Below, one piece after another: positions 1 through 17,687 of a stretch of DNA of 64,000 nucleotides. Below the pieces are notes generated by a model. The model was not told the origin of the DNA. It did not search any database and was given only the letters and a program-made list of their open reading frames with translations. The position numbers and the translations under genes are program-made. The stretch's first letter is position 1, and every line of letters starts with the position of its first letter. The DNA is from Pardosa pseudoannulata (taxonomy: Eukaryota; Arthropoda; Arachnida; Araneae; Lycosidae), in NCBI GenBank assembly GCA_032207245.1, contig CM063502.1, forward strand, positions 46,384,686 through 46,448,685, written 5' to 3'.

Positions 1-3000
1 TATCGGTTTGATACTTGTCTGACTTTTCCATACTATTGATATTGGAGAGAAAATTATTTTGCTAATTAATCACAAGAATACTTTGTTTAGACGGACATAT
101 TCATTTTGAGAAATATAAATTAATTACCAGAACTAATTTTAAAATAGCTTACAGGCGATAAGAATATTTCCAAGACGTTTAATGACAAAAGGTGATAAGA
201 AATCGGGGTAGACGCTAAAAATGTAATGGGGCAACTGGGATCTTTCCTAATAATTTATAATATAGAAATTAAAGCTCTTGAAAATAAAAAATAAAAAAAA
301 AGAAAAATGGAATTATAGGCAAAACTGTCTGACTCAGATATTTTTAGATAAAATAAAAGGACAAATGGATATTCTTAGATGCAATAAAAATTTTATTCTT
401 AAAAAATACTTTGGAATAGAGAGTTATAAAGAATGGAGTACAGCCTAAAAAAAAGAGGGGAGGGGGGGTCTGAGAGATTGATTTTGTAAAAATCTAAAAT
501 ATTTTTTTTTCTGCGCACGATGGAGTTTCATATTAATAATACTTCTCACACAGTCTACAAGGGACTATAAGCCTCTGGTAACAGTGGTTATAGGTCGAAT
601 TTAGATATAAACTTCTGATTCAGAGAGTTTAACATAAAATGCTTCTAAGGTTGAAAAGTAACTCTTGCGCGTATTCAAATTGAGAGGTATACAAATCATA
701 TTTTCAGGTGCAGAAAGTTTATTTAAGCTTTCAGCTGGAGGAAATTGGTCTTCCCTTATTTAATGTTTTCATCAATGATGTACCTCAACAACTCAAGGAC
801 ATAGATAATAATTATAGATTATAGGTAGACAGTTTTGTTACATGCTCAACAGATGAACTATCTTTGACAAAAATAAAGATGTAAAAATATTCTCAGTAAT
901 GGAGAAAACTTTTATGCCGGTTAATTTCAATAAATCTGAGATTTATACTTTCATGTTAAATACCCCAGCCTTGCATGTATCATAGACATTTTTCACGGAA
1001 CTGCAAAATTCATAATGTTCAGAAAAAAAAAAAAAAATCTTGAAGCCTACTGGGTAGATTTGCGTAAAAATAAATAAGATATATTTCATGTATTGAACCA
1101 AATCTGAGAATTTTTTATCGGATGCAAGCCTAATTACACGTAATATTCGAAAATAATGTGCCAGGTGCAAAGATGACTCCAAAAGTAAGGTAAACAAAGA
1201 CATGGATACACAAATTACCCATTTAAATTAAATTTTTATGTCTAGACAGAAAGAGACGAACACAGCATTCAAAGGCCACCGATAGATGGAGCTAGTTGTG
1301 CCACAGCGCTCCGGAATCTGAATTGGGGGAAAACGCAGACATTCAACATGGTCGGCGATTAAAGTGCAAAGCGTAATAAAGTTTTAGCGTTTCAAGAAAA
1401 CGTCTCTAGCTGAGATTTATTAACAAATAATGGAAATCTAGAAGAGTGCGGTGTGCAGAAAACGTGTAGTTTCGATACAAGAAATTTGATAAAGGCAAAC
1501 ATCGGGAGCCCAAGCATGTTCAACACAGATGACAACGTGTGCCATGTCGGAGATTTGATTCAAGCCGATCACCTTATTGAATTCATGTGTATTCTCCTTC
1601 ACATAAACATCTCCATTCGCACTGTACTGAAAACTGCGCAGAAAAAATAATTGGGCTTATAGGAAAACGTGTTCTTGCTGTGTCAACTCTCCTACGGAAA
1701 AAAAAAAAAAAAAAAAAAACTTAGACAGGGTTATCTCTCAGCAATTAATTCTGTATTAAGCAGAGGGTGTTACATTCCTGCACTGTTTAGTTGTTATATG
1801 GGACGAAACGTGGAAGAATCACGTGACACGACTAAGAAAGCATTAACGTCACAGATTTGTTGTTCTTTTTTTAACCATCGAATAAAGCAGTCACAATTAA
1901 CATAATAATAATTCTTTCTGCAAGTTATATACTGTGCATATAGTTCATTTAGCTTTGGTATTTTTGTCAACATATAATTTGGACAATAATGAAATATGGA
2001 AGATCAAACCCGATATATCGTTCTCATTAAACCTTTCCTTAATTTCATTCGATACGAAATCTATATGTGCAATACTGCTTCTGTGATATGGTTTAATGTT
2101 GGGATCACTGGGATTTGCATCATTACCTCCAAATTCATTTGGGATTCGTCTACGCCATTTCAGTTTTGGACTAGGATAAGAATTTTTTTTCTTACAAAGC
2201 ACTGTAACAAAACTTCACACTTAATTGAAAAATGTATCATCGCGAAAAGAAAAACGTGTAGAAAATTTTGACACAGAGAACTTAATGAAACGGTATAGGT
2301 ATTATTTTAAAAAGAGGAAGAGTGGGAGGGGATTATCTCCTATTGCAATCCTCTGAACTTTACTGGATACCAATCGGTCTTCCACTACAAGAAAGTACTG
2401 GCGTATAAAAAAGTATTGCTTCACCATTACTCAACAGATGAAATGTTTTAAATAAAATAAATAAAAACAAATATAATTCAAGGACGTGATTGCGCCTCCT
2501 ATTTGCCGCCACTGGATTACGTAAGATATGGCAATGTGATAAACACAGTGCTGCAAGTCTAAATTAGCCTCTAGGGAGCTGGCGATGTCTACTGACGCTC
2601 GTTTTAATGCAGCTTTAATTTTTGCAAAAAGTATTTTGGATTCGCAAAACTGATTTACACATTCTTTCATGGCTATTAAACAAATGATTTATCCCGAAAT
2701 TTCAATTCATTTCATTGTTTTTCTTTTTCACGAGCCCATAATCTTATTATTTTCACTCTAGTTCTGCCTTCCTTATATAATCGAATTTCTGAATAAGGAA
2801 TTTGCCGTTAGACCCTTTGAGGTGAAAAAGAACATACGAGAAAGAAAAACAATCGAAATTTCTCTGGAAATCTCTGCTTCTGTGTCTCATTCAACTTCAA
2901 AAGACTTGTTCAACCTATCGAAATTTGATTACGAAAGAAAAAATAATACAGATGCGGATGATTGTGAAGTCATCTTTACTTACGTCTAATATAATGAGTT

Positions 3001-3284
3001 CTGAAAATCCTTTTTTATATAAAATTCTCAGCTTTGAGAAATTTTGCATCAAAAGTACTTAATTTTCTTTTTCAATTATTTCAGGTTATATTTTATAGCT
3101 TAGCAAAAATAAACGTAAAAGTTAAAATGCAACGAAACAGCTAAATCCAATAAAGAAAAATTCTATCTTATACATTTTATACTTTTAAATTTCCTTTACA
3201 ACAGTGGATCTCAAACCTTTGATGTATGGTCTCTACTTCATGCCAATGTAGATTTTGAGTTCTTATCCAAGTTTGCTTAGACGC
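1..3284. other. AT-rich non-coding DNA
   Basis: I see no supported gene here. Open frames of 65-91 codons exist on both strands but have no recognisable domain and are of a length expected by chance at this composition. There is an A-run of about 20 at 1699-1719. The stretch around 1250-1400 is slightly richer in G+C and CpG than its surroundings, without any other sign of function. Confidence 0.6.
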
Positions 3285-3405
3285 AGAACAGTCAACTCTT
3301 TGCAACACTGTGGTCACTTAGACCAGAACCCCCTGCTTAAAGCCAACTGCGAAAGGGCTGCAAACAACCATGTCAAATGTAGAAATCGAACCCACGAAAT
3401 TGGTA
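3285..3405 (-). repeat. old, diverged copy of the tRNA-derived SINE
   Basis: Read on the minus strand this matches the body of the SINE at 17688-17866: a B-box-like GGTTCGATTTC region (plus strand gaaatcgaaccc), the central block around the plus-strand CTGCTTAAAGCC, and the plus-strand block TTTGCAACACTG. Divergence is high and both ends are eroded, so this is an old insertion. A 4-bp stem AGCC/GGCT at 3341-3359 corresponds to the hairpin in the younger copies. Confidence 0.65.
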
Positions 3406-8340
<4,935 letters not shown>

Positions 8341-8785
8341 CGTAATATAAAAATAAGTACGATTCAGAAATAAGTAGTTCGAAAACCATGGTCAAGTCCA
8401 TTTAATTTTCTTATATTTGTACATTTAAATGGAATAAAATAATATTCTTCCCAGTTATTAAAAAGTGTACCCCTTGCTTCGACAAAAATTATTACTGTTT
8501 ATAATTAAAATTTTTATAAAGCAAAAATTAAAAAAAATAATGCATTAAATTCAATGAAAATTAAATAATATAAAAATAAATAAGTACGATTCAGAAATAA
8601 GTTCGGTAGCCATGGTCAAATCCATTTAATTCTCTTATTTTTGTACATTTAAATGGAATAAAATAATATTCTTTCCAGTTATTAAAAAGTGTAGCCCTTG
8701 CTTCAACAAAAATTACTGCTTCTAATTAAAATTTTAATAATGCAAAAATTTAAAAAAAATTAATGCATTAAAACCCCTAAATTTT
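8341..8785. repeat. tandem duplication, ~227-bp unit, two copies
   Basis: The block starting near 8343 recurs near 8569 with about 227 bp offset. Matching landmarks in both copies include GTACGATTCAGAAATAAGT, CCATGGTCAA, TTTAAATGGAATAAAATAA and CAGTTATTAAAAAGTGTA. Small indels and substitutions separate the copies, so the duplication is not very recent. Confidence 0.9.
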
Positions 8786-8789
8786 TTAA

Positions 8790-10763
8790 ATATTTTTTCT
8801 AGACTAAATGCATTTGCTTCTGAGCGACTCAAGTACACTTTTAACTGTAATAACTACAATCAAAGGTTTTTAACCTGATTCAAACAAAATTGTACTGCAC
8901 GTTCTGTAAAAAAGATAAACGCAATATTAAGTCACGAGGTAAGTCATCTAACGGCTCTTTATTTATTTATTTTTTTTTTTAAGATACCGCAAGGCAATTT
9001 AATTGAAAAGTTCGCGCTATTCCCAAGGACAGTATTAAAGACACCAAGACACCATGGTATGCTAGCAATGCGACCATTCGAGTCTTCCTTCAGTGCGGTT
9101 GCGGTTCCGGGAACACAGATGATGTTTCGCTTTTTGCGAACAAGAAAGGCTGCGAAATAATAACGTGGGGGAGTCACTGAACTTATTTTGCAACGAAGAT
9201 AATAACATGTTCTTACAATCAAAGAATCTAAAAAAGATAATCATTCTTCCTTCTTCAGATTGCTTTTTAAAATTTAATAAAAGTGAAAGAATTAAAAATA
9301 TAATGTCTATAGATATACATTAAGGAAAATATCGAACTAAATGCTTTTTTTTTCTTTTACAAAAATAAACTGCTGTTTTGTCTTGGTTTACTGGAAACTT
9401 TTGAGACAAAATAGGTAAGGTAGCTAGAAACAGAGATGAGATTGTCCTAGAAATTAAATGAACTTCAATGCTGATATTATATAGACGTTAACACGTCAAC
9501 CTAATAATAACCCTGAGATCGAAACCAGAATTAAAAAGTTTACATTTGATAGCACTAATTTCCAATTAGTATATGTCAAAAATTTATAACATTTTGACTA
9601 TTACTTATGGAGATATTGAAGTTTTAATGTCGATAGATTTGACTGTTCAAAAGAATGAAGAAAACTGAATTTCGTGTGTTGACAAAACCATATATTTTGA
9701 AAGACAAAATACCGTTCAAGCGCAGTAATGGCTTCAGTAAGTGGTGCCGATTTTCAACTTTCCGAGCATTTAAAATAATTAAACATGTATGAATTGCTTT
9801 AAAACGTGTAAACTTTATTAAAACATTATTATACCGATATGATACGTGATGGTTACAAGATAAACCCAAATAAAAATTCGAAACTAACGAAGCGTAGTAA
9901 ACATTAGAGCAAAAATGCAAATTCACGTGTCGCGTCCGTTAAGTGTTAAGGTTTAAATCACACGTGTTCACAAATTTGGGAAACATTCCCGAATCAAACA
10001 GGTTTCCCAGCCGGCACTGACACGTTTAGAAAATCACCACCACAAACGGAGCATTATCAATACCTTAGCAATCTTGTTTCGCGGAATACCAAAACAATTT
10101 CTGTTGCTGAGTGATAGAGGAGCTTGCGTCTCTATTTATTACTAAACCGCAAATCAAGGAATTTGCGGTTCACCCGTTCCGTTTTTCATTTCACGTTATG
10201 TAATGAAGGCTTTTAAATCTGAAATTAAATATTAAATAAAGAGTGCCGAATATCTTTGCTCTATAAATATATATCTTTATAATTCCTTTCTGTATGTAAA
10301 ATCCTACGTCTACATCAACTCATATTATTACTTGTATTTAGAGCTTTAGAATCAAATTCTTCCTGTTCTTACGAATGATCATCTCTAAATGATTACAAGT
10401 TAGGAGAACTAACCGTATTGATTTTTTTAAGAGAAGGTTACATAGAGAAATTACCGTAATCGTTAAAATATTAGAACTTAGCTATTTTCGCAAATAAACG
10501 TTCCAGACTCCCTGTATTATGAAAAACAATAATGATTAACATAAATTACAGTCATATAAAATTATAACAAAGATGATTCGCTCTTGAAAACAAATGATTT
10601 TGTGGGAACAAGCTAACCATATTAGATAAATATTACAAAAAGAATCCTCTATATGATATACTGGTTAACGTAAACAAGTTTCCACGAAGTAGACTCGTGT
10701 TGGTTTCACGAATAAGTTTGGGGGCCTCAACTTCCAGCTAGCATTAGTGACTGCCCATCGGAT
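8790..10763. other. non-coding DNA with a GC-richer patch and a short hairpin
   Basis: At about 8990-9200 the sequence is richer in G+C. On the minus strand an open frame of about 87 codons crosses the patch, which is followed (minus strand) by an A-rich run at 8958-8982. That combination could mean an old retroposed copy, but I recognise no protein. A 10-bp hairpin AACCGCAAAT/ATTTGCGGTT lies at 10145-10170. The rest is AT-rich with nothing identifiable. Confidence 0.4.
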
Positions 10764-10930
10764 TGGTTTGGAGCGCTAAGGTATGCTTCTTTGCAACACG
10801 AGGGCTAATGGGACCAAGACATACTGCTTAAAGTCGGTTCCAAACATACATACTATCAGTGGGATCCAAACACACAAAATCCAGTACCGAAGAACAGCAC
10901 CCTGTCTCAACCAGGTGGCCGACATCCCAG
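10764..10930 (-). repeat. tRNA-derived SINE, full-length but diverged
   Basis: The plus-strand sequence runs from TGGTTTGGAGCGCTAA through TTTGCAACACGAGGGCTAAT and a CTGCTTAAAG block to CAGGTGGCCGACATC, in the same order as the copy at 17688-17866, so the element lies on the minus strand. The internal promoter boxes are mutated: the A-box is disrupted and the B-box region reads GGGATCCAAAC. It is probably no longer transcribed by RNA polymerase III. Confidence 0.8.
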
Positions 10931-13420
10931 AAAAACATGGTGGAGAGATCATGGGTCCATATCCAATACACAAGAGCGTGCGTCGTTTACCTCCGCTACA
11001 AAATTGGTCATGGGTTTAAATCTTAAGGAGTTTTATGGCGCCCCCCCCCCCGTTCTGAGTTTTGGTATCGAACCTAAGCCAACTAATTTTTCGAAATTTA
11101 GCTCCGAGTCGGTCTGTGACATATTTTCCTTACTGCAGGTCTATATGCCTACGCAACGAAACTCATTTCAAGTTTAACCCAATATTACGCCCTTCTTATA
11201 TAGCAGGTAAGTTTTGTCTTAAATTCTGAAATCATACAATGTTGTTAATGTGTTTGTAAAATACATACCTAGTTTTTACAGTGTGTGTGTGGGTGGGTGG
11301 GTGGGTCAATTATTTGCCAATTAAAATTTTATGGCTACATACCATATAAGTGAGCTTTTGGATTCCTTTTTCTTTTATAATATTTCAAAGTAAGTTTGTA
11401 GGTACATCTGTTGATATTATATCTATATATATAACATTTTTGTTCGCCAGATGGTGATGCGATGGTCTTAATAAATGTATTTTGTTTAAAACATACTCAG
11501 GTATGTAGACATTTACTTAGGAATTGTTCTAAATTTAATATATGATATTTGATGAAGCATTATTAAGTTATAATATTGATGTTATAGCAGTATTTGGTTT
11601 TGATTCGTATACCTATTGATACTTACGGTAGTTTCGAAAACAGAAAACGAATGCAATTTGAATATAACGCTAAATAAATTGAGAAGAAAGAGATAAACAA
11701 TTAGAAATTTATTAACGAAAATAGAAAAATATGATAATTCAACATTTTGAGTCAAAGGTTATACATGGTGTTTTAATAGAACTTTCGGAACAACATAACA
11801 AAAAATGAGATATTTCAACTGATTTAGAAATCGAAAATGCTATCAAGTGATTTAGATGAATTTAAAAAAAAAAAAGAAATACTTTGAAGTGAGGAAATGA
11901 GAGATAAAATGTTGAGCTGTGAATCAAATATTAATAAATATTTTAAAACGCATAATAAGTGTAAAAATAATACTATTTTACGGGTTTCGGTTTAAAAAAT
12001 AACAATAATGATGCGTGTAATAAAGAATTAAACATTCCTTTACCGAAAATGAATATTTATATTTAAACGGAGATGTAGTAAAACATAAACAACTTTTAGT
12101 TAGCTTTTTTGTTTTATATGCAGCGTTGAGTGAACATTGAAGAGAATATAAAACAATTCATTTATAGGTGCTGCCAAAAAGCTTTAATAGCAGACCTTTC
12201 GTAGGAATAGTGTACAATGAATATTTTATTTCTTAAGATAGACAGTGATTCTAACTTTTGTTTTCAAGGTGTTGCACAATGTAGGTTGAAAAATCCCTCC
12301 TCTATTTTTATTAATTTCATCTTTAGAACATTTCTAATAACGTAACGAATATGAACTTTAAATTGTTAAAAGACAGAGACCAAAGATCGATTCTCTAGTT
12401 ATCTCCCTAAAGTTTTTATTCACAGTTGAGCTTTGTACGATCATACCTACTAATCAAAACGAAAGGGTTTCTGAGCTGTCAACGCCACGCTCGCAGAGTA
12501 CCCAAAATACACGCAACGTTATCGCATCAAAGAAACTGTTTCCATAAATAGCAAACTGTTTCTCCTCAATCATGGAGAAAACTAAACTTTCTTATCGTGA
12601 AATAAAGTTCAATACAAAAAATTACGATTTATATGTTGTGTGCTTTATTATGTCACATGACAGTCTCCCGATCTACTTTCATTTTGCAAATAATAACAGT
12701 CACTTAAATGCTATTCCCACTAAATAGTTTGAACAGACCAGAGGTGATGAACATTTTTAATATTGGAGGCAATATTTAAATTTGGCAAGAGGAGGCCGCA
12801 TAAGTTGATATATGTATCTATAAATGCGACTTTTGTGGAATCATTATAGCTTTATCGATTTATTGCTTTATTTAAAAATAACACAAGAAATACCATTAAT
12901 CAAGATGCCATTTAATTATTATTTAACATAAAAAGTTGCATTATAAAATATTTTTGACTTCACATACGAGAAATAACTTGTTATAACAATCTACTTAAAT
13001 ATGTAGTTTTTTTATGAAATGTTTTTATAAACTACATATTTAAATACCACTTCAAATATAAATAATACAATAGAAGTATTTTTAAATAAATTCTGAAAAA
13101 ATTTGAACAGAAAAATAATAATTTAAAATAATTAGCATAGCAACAATATAATTCTATTAATTTTCAAATTGTTTTAATTTATATAATTAAATATTCCTTA
13201 ATAAAAACTGCCAGATTTAATACTGGCCGCACAAGCTCATGGGGGGTGCACATGCAACCTCAAGGCCATACGTTCCCACCTGTGACATATTCAGAATAAA
13301 AACCAGCAGTAAATAAAGGATGACGCGCTTTTGATGGTGACATGATTTGGTGAACAGGAGAAAATGTCATCAGCAATTTAATAAGAATATTTCATGAAAA
13401 ACACAAAATTTATACATAAT
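10931..13420. other. AT-rich non-coding DNA
   Basis: No coding region is supported. It contains a short C-run (11041-11051), a (GT)n/(GGGT)n patch near 11281-11306, and an imperfect inverted repeat with 15-bp arms at 12994-13043 (TTAAATATGTAGTTT and its complement). Nothing else was recognised. Confidence 0.55.
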
Positions 13421-13424
13421 TTTA

Positions 13425-13760
13425 TTGTATATTCTTAAGCATCAGCGTGCCTTTAGTTACATTTATTTAACATGTTTTTCAAAAAGACCCACAAATCCCG
13501 TTTACCAAAATCTAAACAGACCAAGTGACCACAAATTTAAAGGAGTGTCTGTCCCCAAGCCGCAAGAGCAGAAAATCGTAATCTTGTTTCTCCCACGCTC
13601 GGACAGTGAGTGTGGGAGAGGACTGGAGGAGTTGGAAGCTGTAGAGCGACGGTGCCATAGTTTCCTAGATGATACAATTTTATCCCATAAATATATATAT
13701 ATATATATCACTTACAAACTTAAACTAATCTCATAAACTACTCTCTCTCTCTCTTTTTAA
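13425..13760. other. GC-richer patch followed by (TA)n and (CT)n
   Basis: 13540-13670 has higher G+C and open frames on both strands (103 codons plus, 69 minus), but neither translation shows a known domain. It is bounded by (TA)n at 13690-13708 and (CT)n at 13740-13755. Just beyond, the minus strand reads CCAATAAAATC (plus-strand 13764-13774), a match to a polyadenylation signal. It could serve the minus-strand gene suggested at 23 kb, but no connection can be shown. Confidence 0.3.
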
Positions 13761-13885
13761 AGATTTTATTGGCAAAAACAAAATACAGACAAATAAAAAT
13801 AGTAGTATACTTTTCTGCCACAATTATACAACAGAAGCACAAGACTGTCACAAAGTCTTCTCTGGGTTATTAACAGAACGATATA

Positions 13886-13935
13886 TGGTTTGGTTTGGGG
13901 AGGATGAGAGAGGGACCTACTACTTAGAGCCGACT
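13886..13935 (-). repeat. SINE fragment (3' part only)
   Basis: The plus strand shows TGGTTTGGTTTGGGG, then GAGGGACCTACTACTTAGAG, in the order found at the tail side of the SINE copies at 17.7 and 53.2 kb. The tRNA-like head is absent, so this is a truncated or deleted copy. Confidence 0.55.
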
Positions 13936-15842
13936 GAAGCCTTGGATTTTGTTACATTAAAAATTGACAATGTGAACATTAAAATATATGTGTGGCCAAT
14001 TTGCATGTCCGGACAAAAATTTAAAAGTGCCGCCTCTCCCCCCCCCCCAATAATATATAAAATAATTATATTTCAGGCTTCCACATTATAAAAGATTTAT
14101 ATTTCGTCAAATATATTTTTACAGCTTGTTTCCAATAAAAAATATTTTATTAAGTCAAAATGTTGTCCAGGACAGGGGTCCTGTTTTTTAGGCCCTAGGG
14201 TCACTCCTTATGCTAGAAATATGTTCCTAGTCAGTCATGACTCAGTCCATTGATAAAACTAGGTCTCACAAACAGCATTACATCTTTGTTCATCCTGAAT
14301 ATGTGCAATAAGATTTCTTTTTCTTCTTTTACTATTTTGCACAGATTCTACCCTGAAACTGCATTTTTTAAAAATTACTTTCTACCTCAAATCTGCCTAA
14401 TGAACAAATTAAATGAATAAGAAGACACTAGAATATAATAACAGCAGTAACTAGCATTAATAAGGCTTAATTCTTTCTAAAATATGCCTCAATTCTCAGG
14501 AATAAAAAACTATAACACACATACCAAAATCGAAGTAATTCTTGTCACTGGAAATTATCATTCAATATAAGTTCTACTGAGTTAATGACCATTATTGCTG
14601 GTGGATAATGAGCATAACCACTTTTTTATATTTTATTTACTTATTTTTAAGGTTTTAAGGCTAAATGTTTCATAGCAGACAAAATGGCATATCACTCTTT
14701 ATTGAAAATATTTACTTGTAGTGTCATAAAAGAATAGGCTTAGTTTGCTGTTATACAATTATTTAAATTAGTATCTTTTCCATATTTCAGTTAGTCACAT
14801 TCTGGGAATTTGCACCTAATATTACACAAAGCACATTTTAAAACAGTTTTAGTAGTGTCTTTAACAAAAAAAAAAAAAAAAAAAAAAAAATTAAGATTTT
14901 ATTTTAATTATATTGAAGTGAATAAACCATCAATACCTAGTGTCCCTTTTTATAGAAATTTGTATTTTCTCAAAATAAATAGTCCTTTTCAGTTAAAGTA
15001 GGTGGCAATCCTATAATATAACAAATTGTTGAGTACCTTTTATTATTTTATAATTACATCATTCAGATCATGATTTTACAAATTTTTTAGCCTTGCACAT
15101 AAATTTACTTTTTCAGCATTTCCTCAAATCATGACACATAACCTATTATAAATATTCTATTTACAATGCTATGTTTACACATAATTATAAATGAATATCT
15201 TATAACAAATTTTTATACATAAATGGCATCTTATGATATTTAAAATGACAGCTAATCACTAATGAGGACTGGCTATGATACTCAAAGTTGTTTCAATTTC
15301 ATATTTGTTTCACTCTGTGCAGTGTGTAATAACTTAGACTTCAGATATTAATATATATTCAGAAGAAACAACTGGGCATTAATGAGTTTAATGGTTTTAT
15401 ATTTCCTAAATTTTTGTGAAATAATTCTTAACCTGATCTAATATTTTGAATCATTTAATAGAATATGAAGTCCAAGAAACCATAGAAGAAACTTACTCTT
15501 CTCTATAAAACAGTTCTAATTTGAAACCAACAAAATTTGTAATTTTGGATTGTAGTAGCAGAAACAGATGCAATGAGCCAGAGACCGAAATATATTTAAC
15601 TACTCAGTGTTTCCCAACATTTAGGTATAATAGTTTAGAATTTAAGATTCCAGCAACAAAAAAAATTTTGTTTTAAAATAAAAATTTATTGAATTTCTAC
15701 AGCCTAATACAAATTTAAACAACTATGTTTAATATTAAAAAATCTGTGTCAAGAAAATAAAACAGGCTTGAAAACAGAAATATACAATTTAATTTCAAAA
15801 TGTTCTATGCCACAGTTTTACAATTGAAGTTATTAATATATT
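13936..15842. other. AT-rich non-coding DNA with an A-run
   Basis: An uninterrupted run of 25 A lies at 14866-14890. The 14160-14300 stretch is less AT-biased than its neighbours but holds no open frame. No gene or mobile element was recognised. Confidence 0.5.
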
Positions 15843-16186
15843 AGGGTTCCCACTCTCTTTCCGGAACAAAAATTAAGGACTTTCTAAGGACCAAAATAAC
15901 TATTTATTAGGACCCATTTGAAATACACGACATAACAGAAACTCTATTTTCTGAAGAACATATTTTAATGATTATGAATCAGATAAAGCATGTTCAATAA
16001 ATGCCCTACAATATTACAGAACTAAATTTTTAAAAATGCCTAAAAATTAATATAAGCTAAATCTATTTGACAAAAACTAATTTTGAAAAATATACATCTA
16101 AAGTTTTTTGACTGATCAAATTAAAAATCAATTGTGAATAAAATACAATGTTATAAACAGTACTTTCTGAGGATTTAAAAATGGCA

Positions 16187-16218
<32 letters not shown>

Positions 16219-16449
16219 CACAGTGAAACTTCTAAGAGCGGCCACCCCTGTATATTAGCCACCCTTCTAAACGGCCAATTTTTCATGGCACGGATTTTTC
16301 GACAAATAGACCTAATGTTAAAATAACCTGTATCAGTGGCCACCCGACCCCCTCTAAACGGCCACCAAGTAGGATTGCCCTTTCATTTTTCGGGAAATTC
16401 TACTATCTCCATGCTTTAATTTTGAGCGAAAAAACTCAAGATCATGTTT

Positions 16450-16506
16450 ATGGTCGAATATAAGACAAAGGAATAACTTCCATTCCTTTGTCTTATATTC
16501 GACCAT
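16450..16506. repeat. perfect 25-bp inverted repeat with a 7-base loop
   Basis: The arms 16450-16474 and 16482-16506 are exact reverse complements, separated by AACTTCC. It lies inside the Tigger element and looks like a local snap-back duplication, because the rest of the element shows no such symmetry. Confidence 0.95.
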
Positions 16507-16749
16507 TCCCGCGGTCCCCCCCCCCTTTCTAAGAAAGATTAAATCTGTTATCTCTTTTGTATTCCCCCCACACCCTTCAGATAGGGAATCCCAGCCTTTG
16601 TTTGGTATTCCAATCAATCGGTAAAGTTAAAGAATAACTGCACCTCTGTCAGCAAAAATGTCATTCACACCAGTTTCATTTCATTAGTTGGTCAGTGATA
16701 TGAGTTGTAACGATGTTGAAATGCGTTTTTCTAAATCTCGAGTAGAGCA

Positions 16750-16915
16750 TTGAAGTTCTGTGTGAATATGAGAATGGCAAATCAGCAGGAAAGTTAGCTG
16801 AAATATTTAACTGCAGAAGAACGAAATCAACAATGTCCTTAAAGAAAAGAATTTGATTTTGAAAGAGTACGAAGACTTCAAAACAAACAAAAACAAATTG
16901 TAGCCTTTTTTTTTT
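16750..16915 (+). pseudogene. Tigger transposase N-terminal fragment
   Basis: The plus strand reads VLCEYENGKSAGKLAEIFNC, then a short arginine/threonine-rich stretch, and after a frame break ILKEYEDFKTNKNK. This matches the order of the pogo/Tigger CENP-B-like helix-turn-helix region: a helix with conserved AGKLAEIFNC, then the recognition helix, then a KEYEDF-like segment. A stop codon and a frameshift break the frame, and the DDE catalytic domain is missing. It cannot code for an active enzyme. Confidence 0.7.
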
Positions 16916-17687
16916 AAATTGTAAAGCAGCATCAAATAAAGTACTATTTTCTCTTCAAATAAGTTTTAAATTTCATTTATATAAGGAATACATGTTAGAC
17001 TTGTTTATATTACGCATTATAGTAATTATCTTATAATAATAAATAAAACCCTTCAGAACAGCTAACCCTATAAGCGGCCAAATATTCTCGGTACGGTGGA
17101 GTGGCCACTCAGAGAGGTTTCACTGTATGTATATATATATGTGTGTGTATGTCTGTTTATACTAGCTGATTATACCTGACGTTGCTGGGAATGACCATAA
17201 AAAGTACTAATAAACTAAATGTATTTTCATAATTTTTTAAAGATACTAAGGAAATGAATTTTGAATTACTATTTACTACAGTAATACACTGAAAACAACG
17301 TATTTGAGGAATTTCTTTATTATTAATACTGTACTTTTGGCTAGAAAATATAAAAGAATGTTATGAACATTAACAAATATTTTATATATTCTTAGACCAG
17401 TTCTTATCACCTGTACTGGCATTCTTAGAACCAGTTTTCGGCAGGTTTTAACTCTGAACTAAAAAAAAAAACAGAAAATTATGAGATAATGGGGAAAACT
17501 GATAGGAAATCACGTTACGACAGTGGATCGCGTCGATGGAGAAATTGATCAGGTTCCATCAATTTAAAAATTATGGAGTTTTAAGGACCTTTGACAAAAA
17601 TTAAGTAGTTTTAAGGGCCCTTAAAAATGAAAGATAAAATTAAGAAGTTTTTAAGGAATTTTAAGGACCGTGGGAACCCTGTATATT

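Larger units (their letters stand above)
16221..17127 (+). mobile_element. pogo/Tigger DNA transposon, internally decayed
   Basis: The left end CAGTGAAACTTCTAAGAGCG and the right end, whose complement is CAGTGAAACCTCTCTGAGTG, form inverted terminal repeats that continue with GGCCAC and GGCCA-type blocks. CAGTG ends beside TA are characteristic of pogo/Tigger elements. Inside, the plus strand encodes a remnant of the N-terminal helix-turn-helix DNA-binding domain (about 16750-16915). The element is about 0.9 kb, too short for a full transposase, so it is non-autonomous. The left junction has an extra CA compared with the right. Confidence 0.8.
15843..17680. mobile_element. hAT-like non-autonomous element carrying a nested Tigger element
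   Basis: The outer ends are inverted: AGGGTTCCCAC at 15843-15853 and its exact complement GTGGGAACCCT at 17670-17680. Just inside, both ends carry repeated AAGGAC/GTCCTT-type motifs in mirrored orientation. Ends of the form CAGGGTTCCCAC with AAGGAC subterminal repeats are typical of hAT-type elements, from general knowledge. No hAT transposase frame is present, and about 900 bp of the interval is a later pogo/Tigger insertion. I could not identify a matching 8-bp target duplication, partly because a SINE landed at the right edge. Confidence 0.5.
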
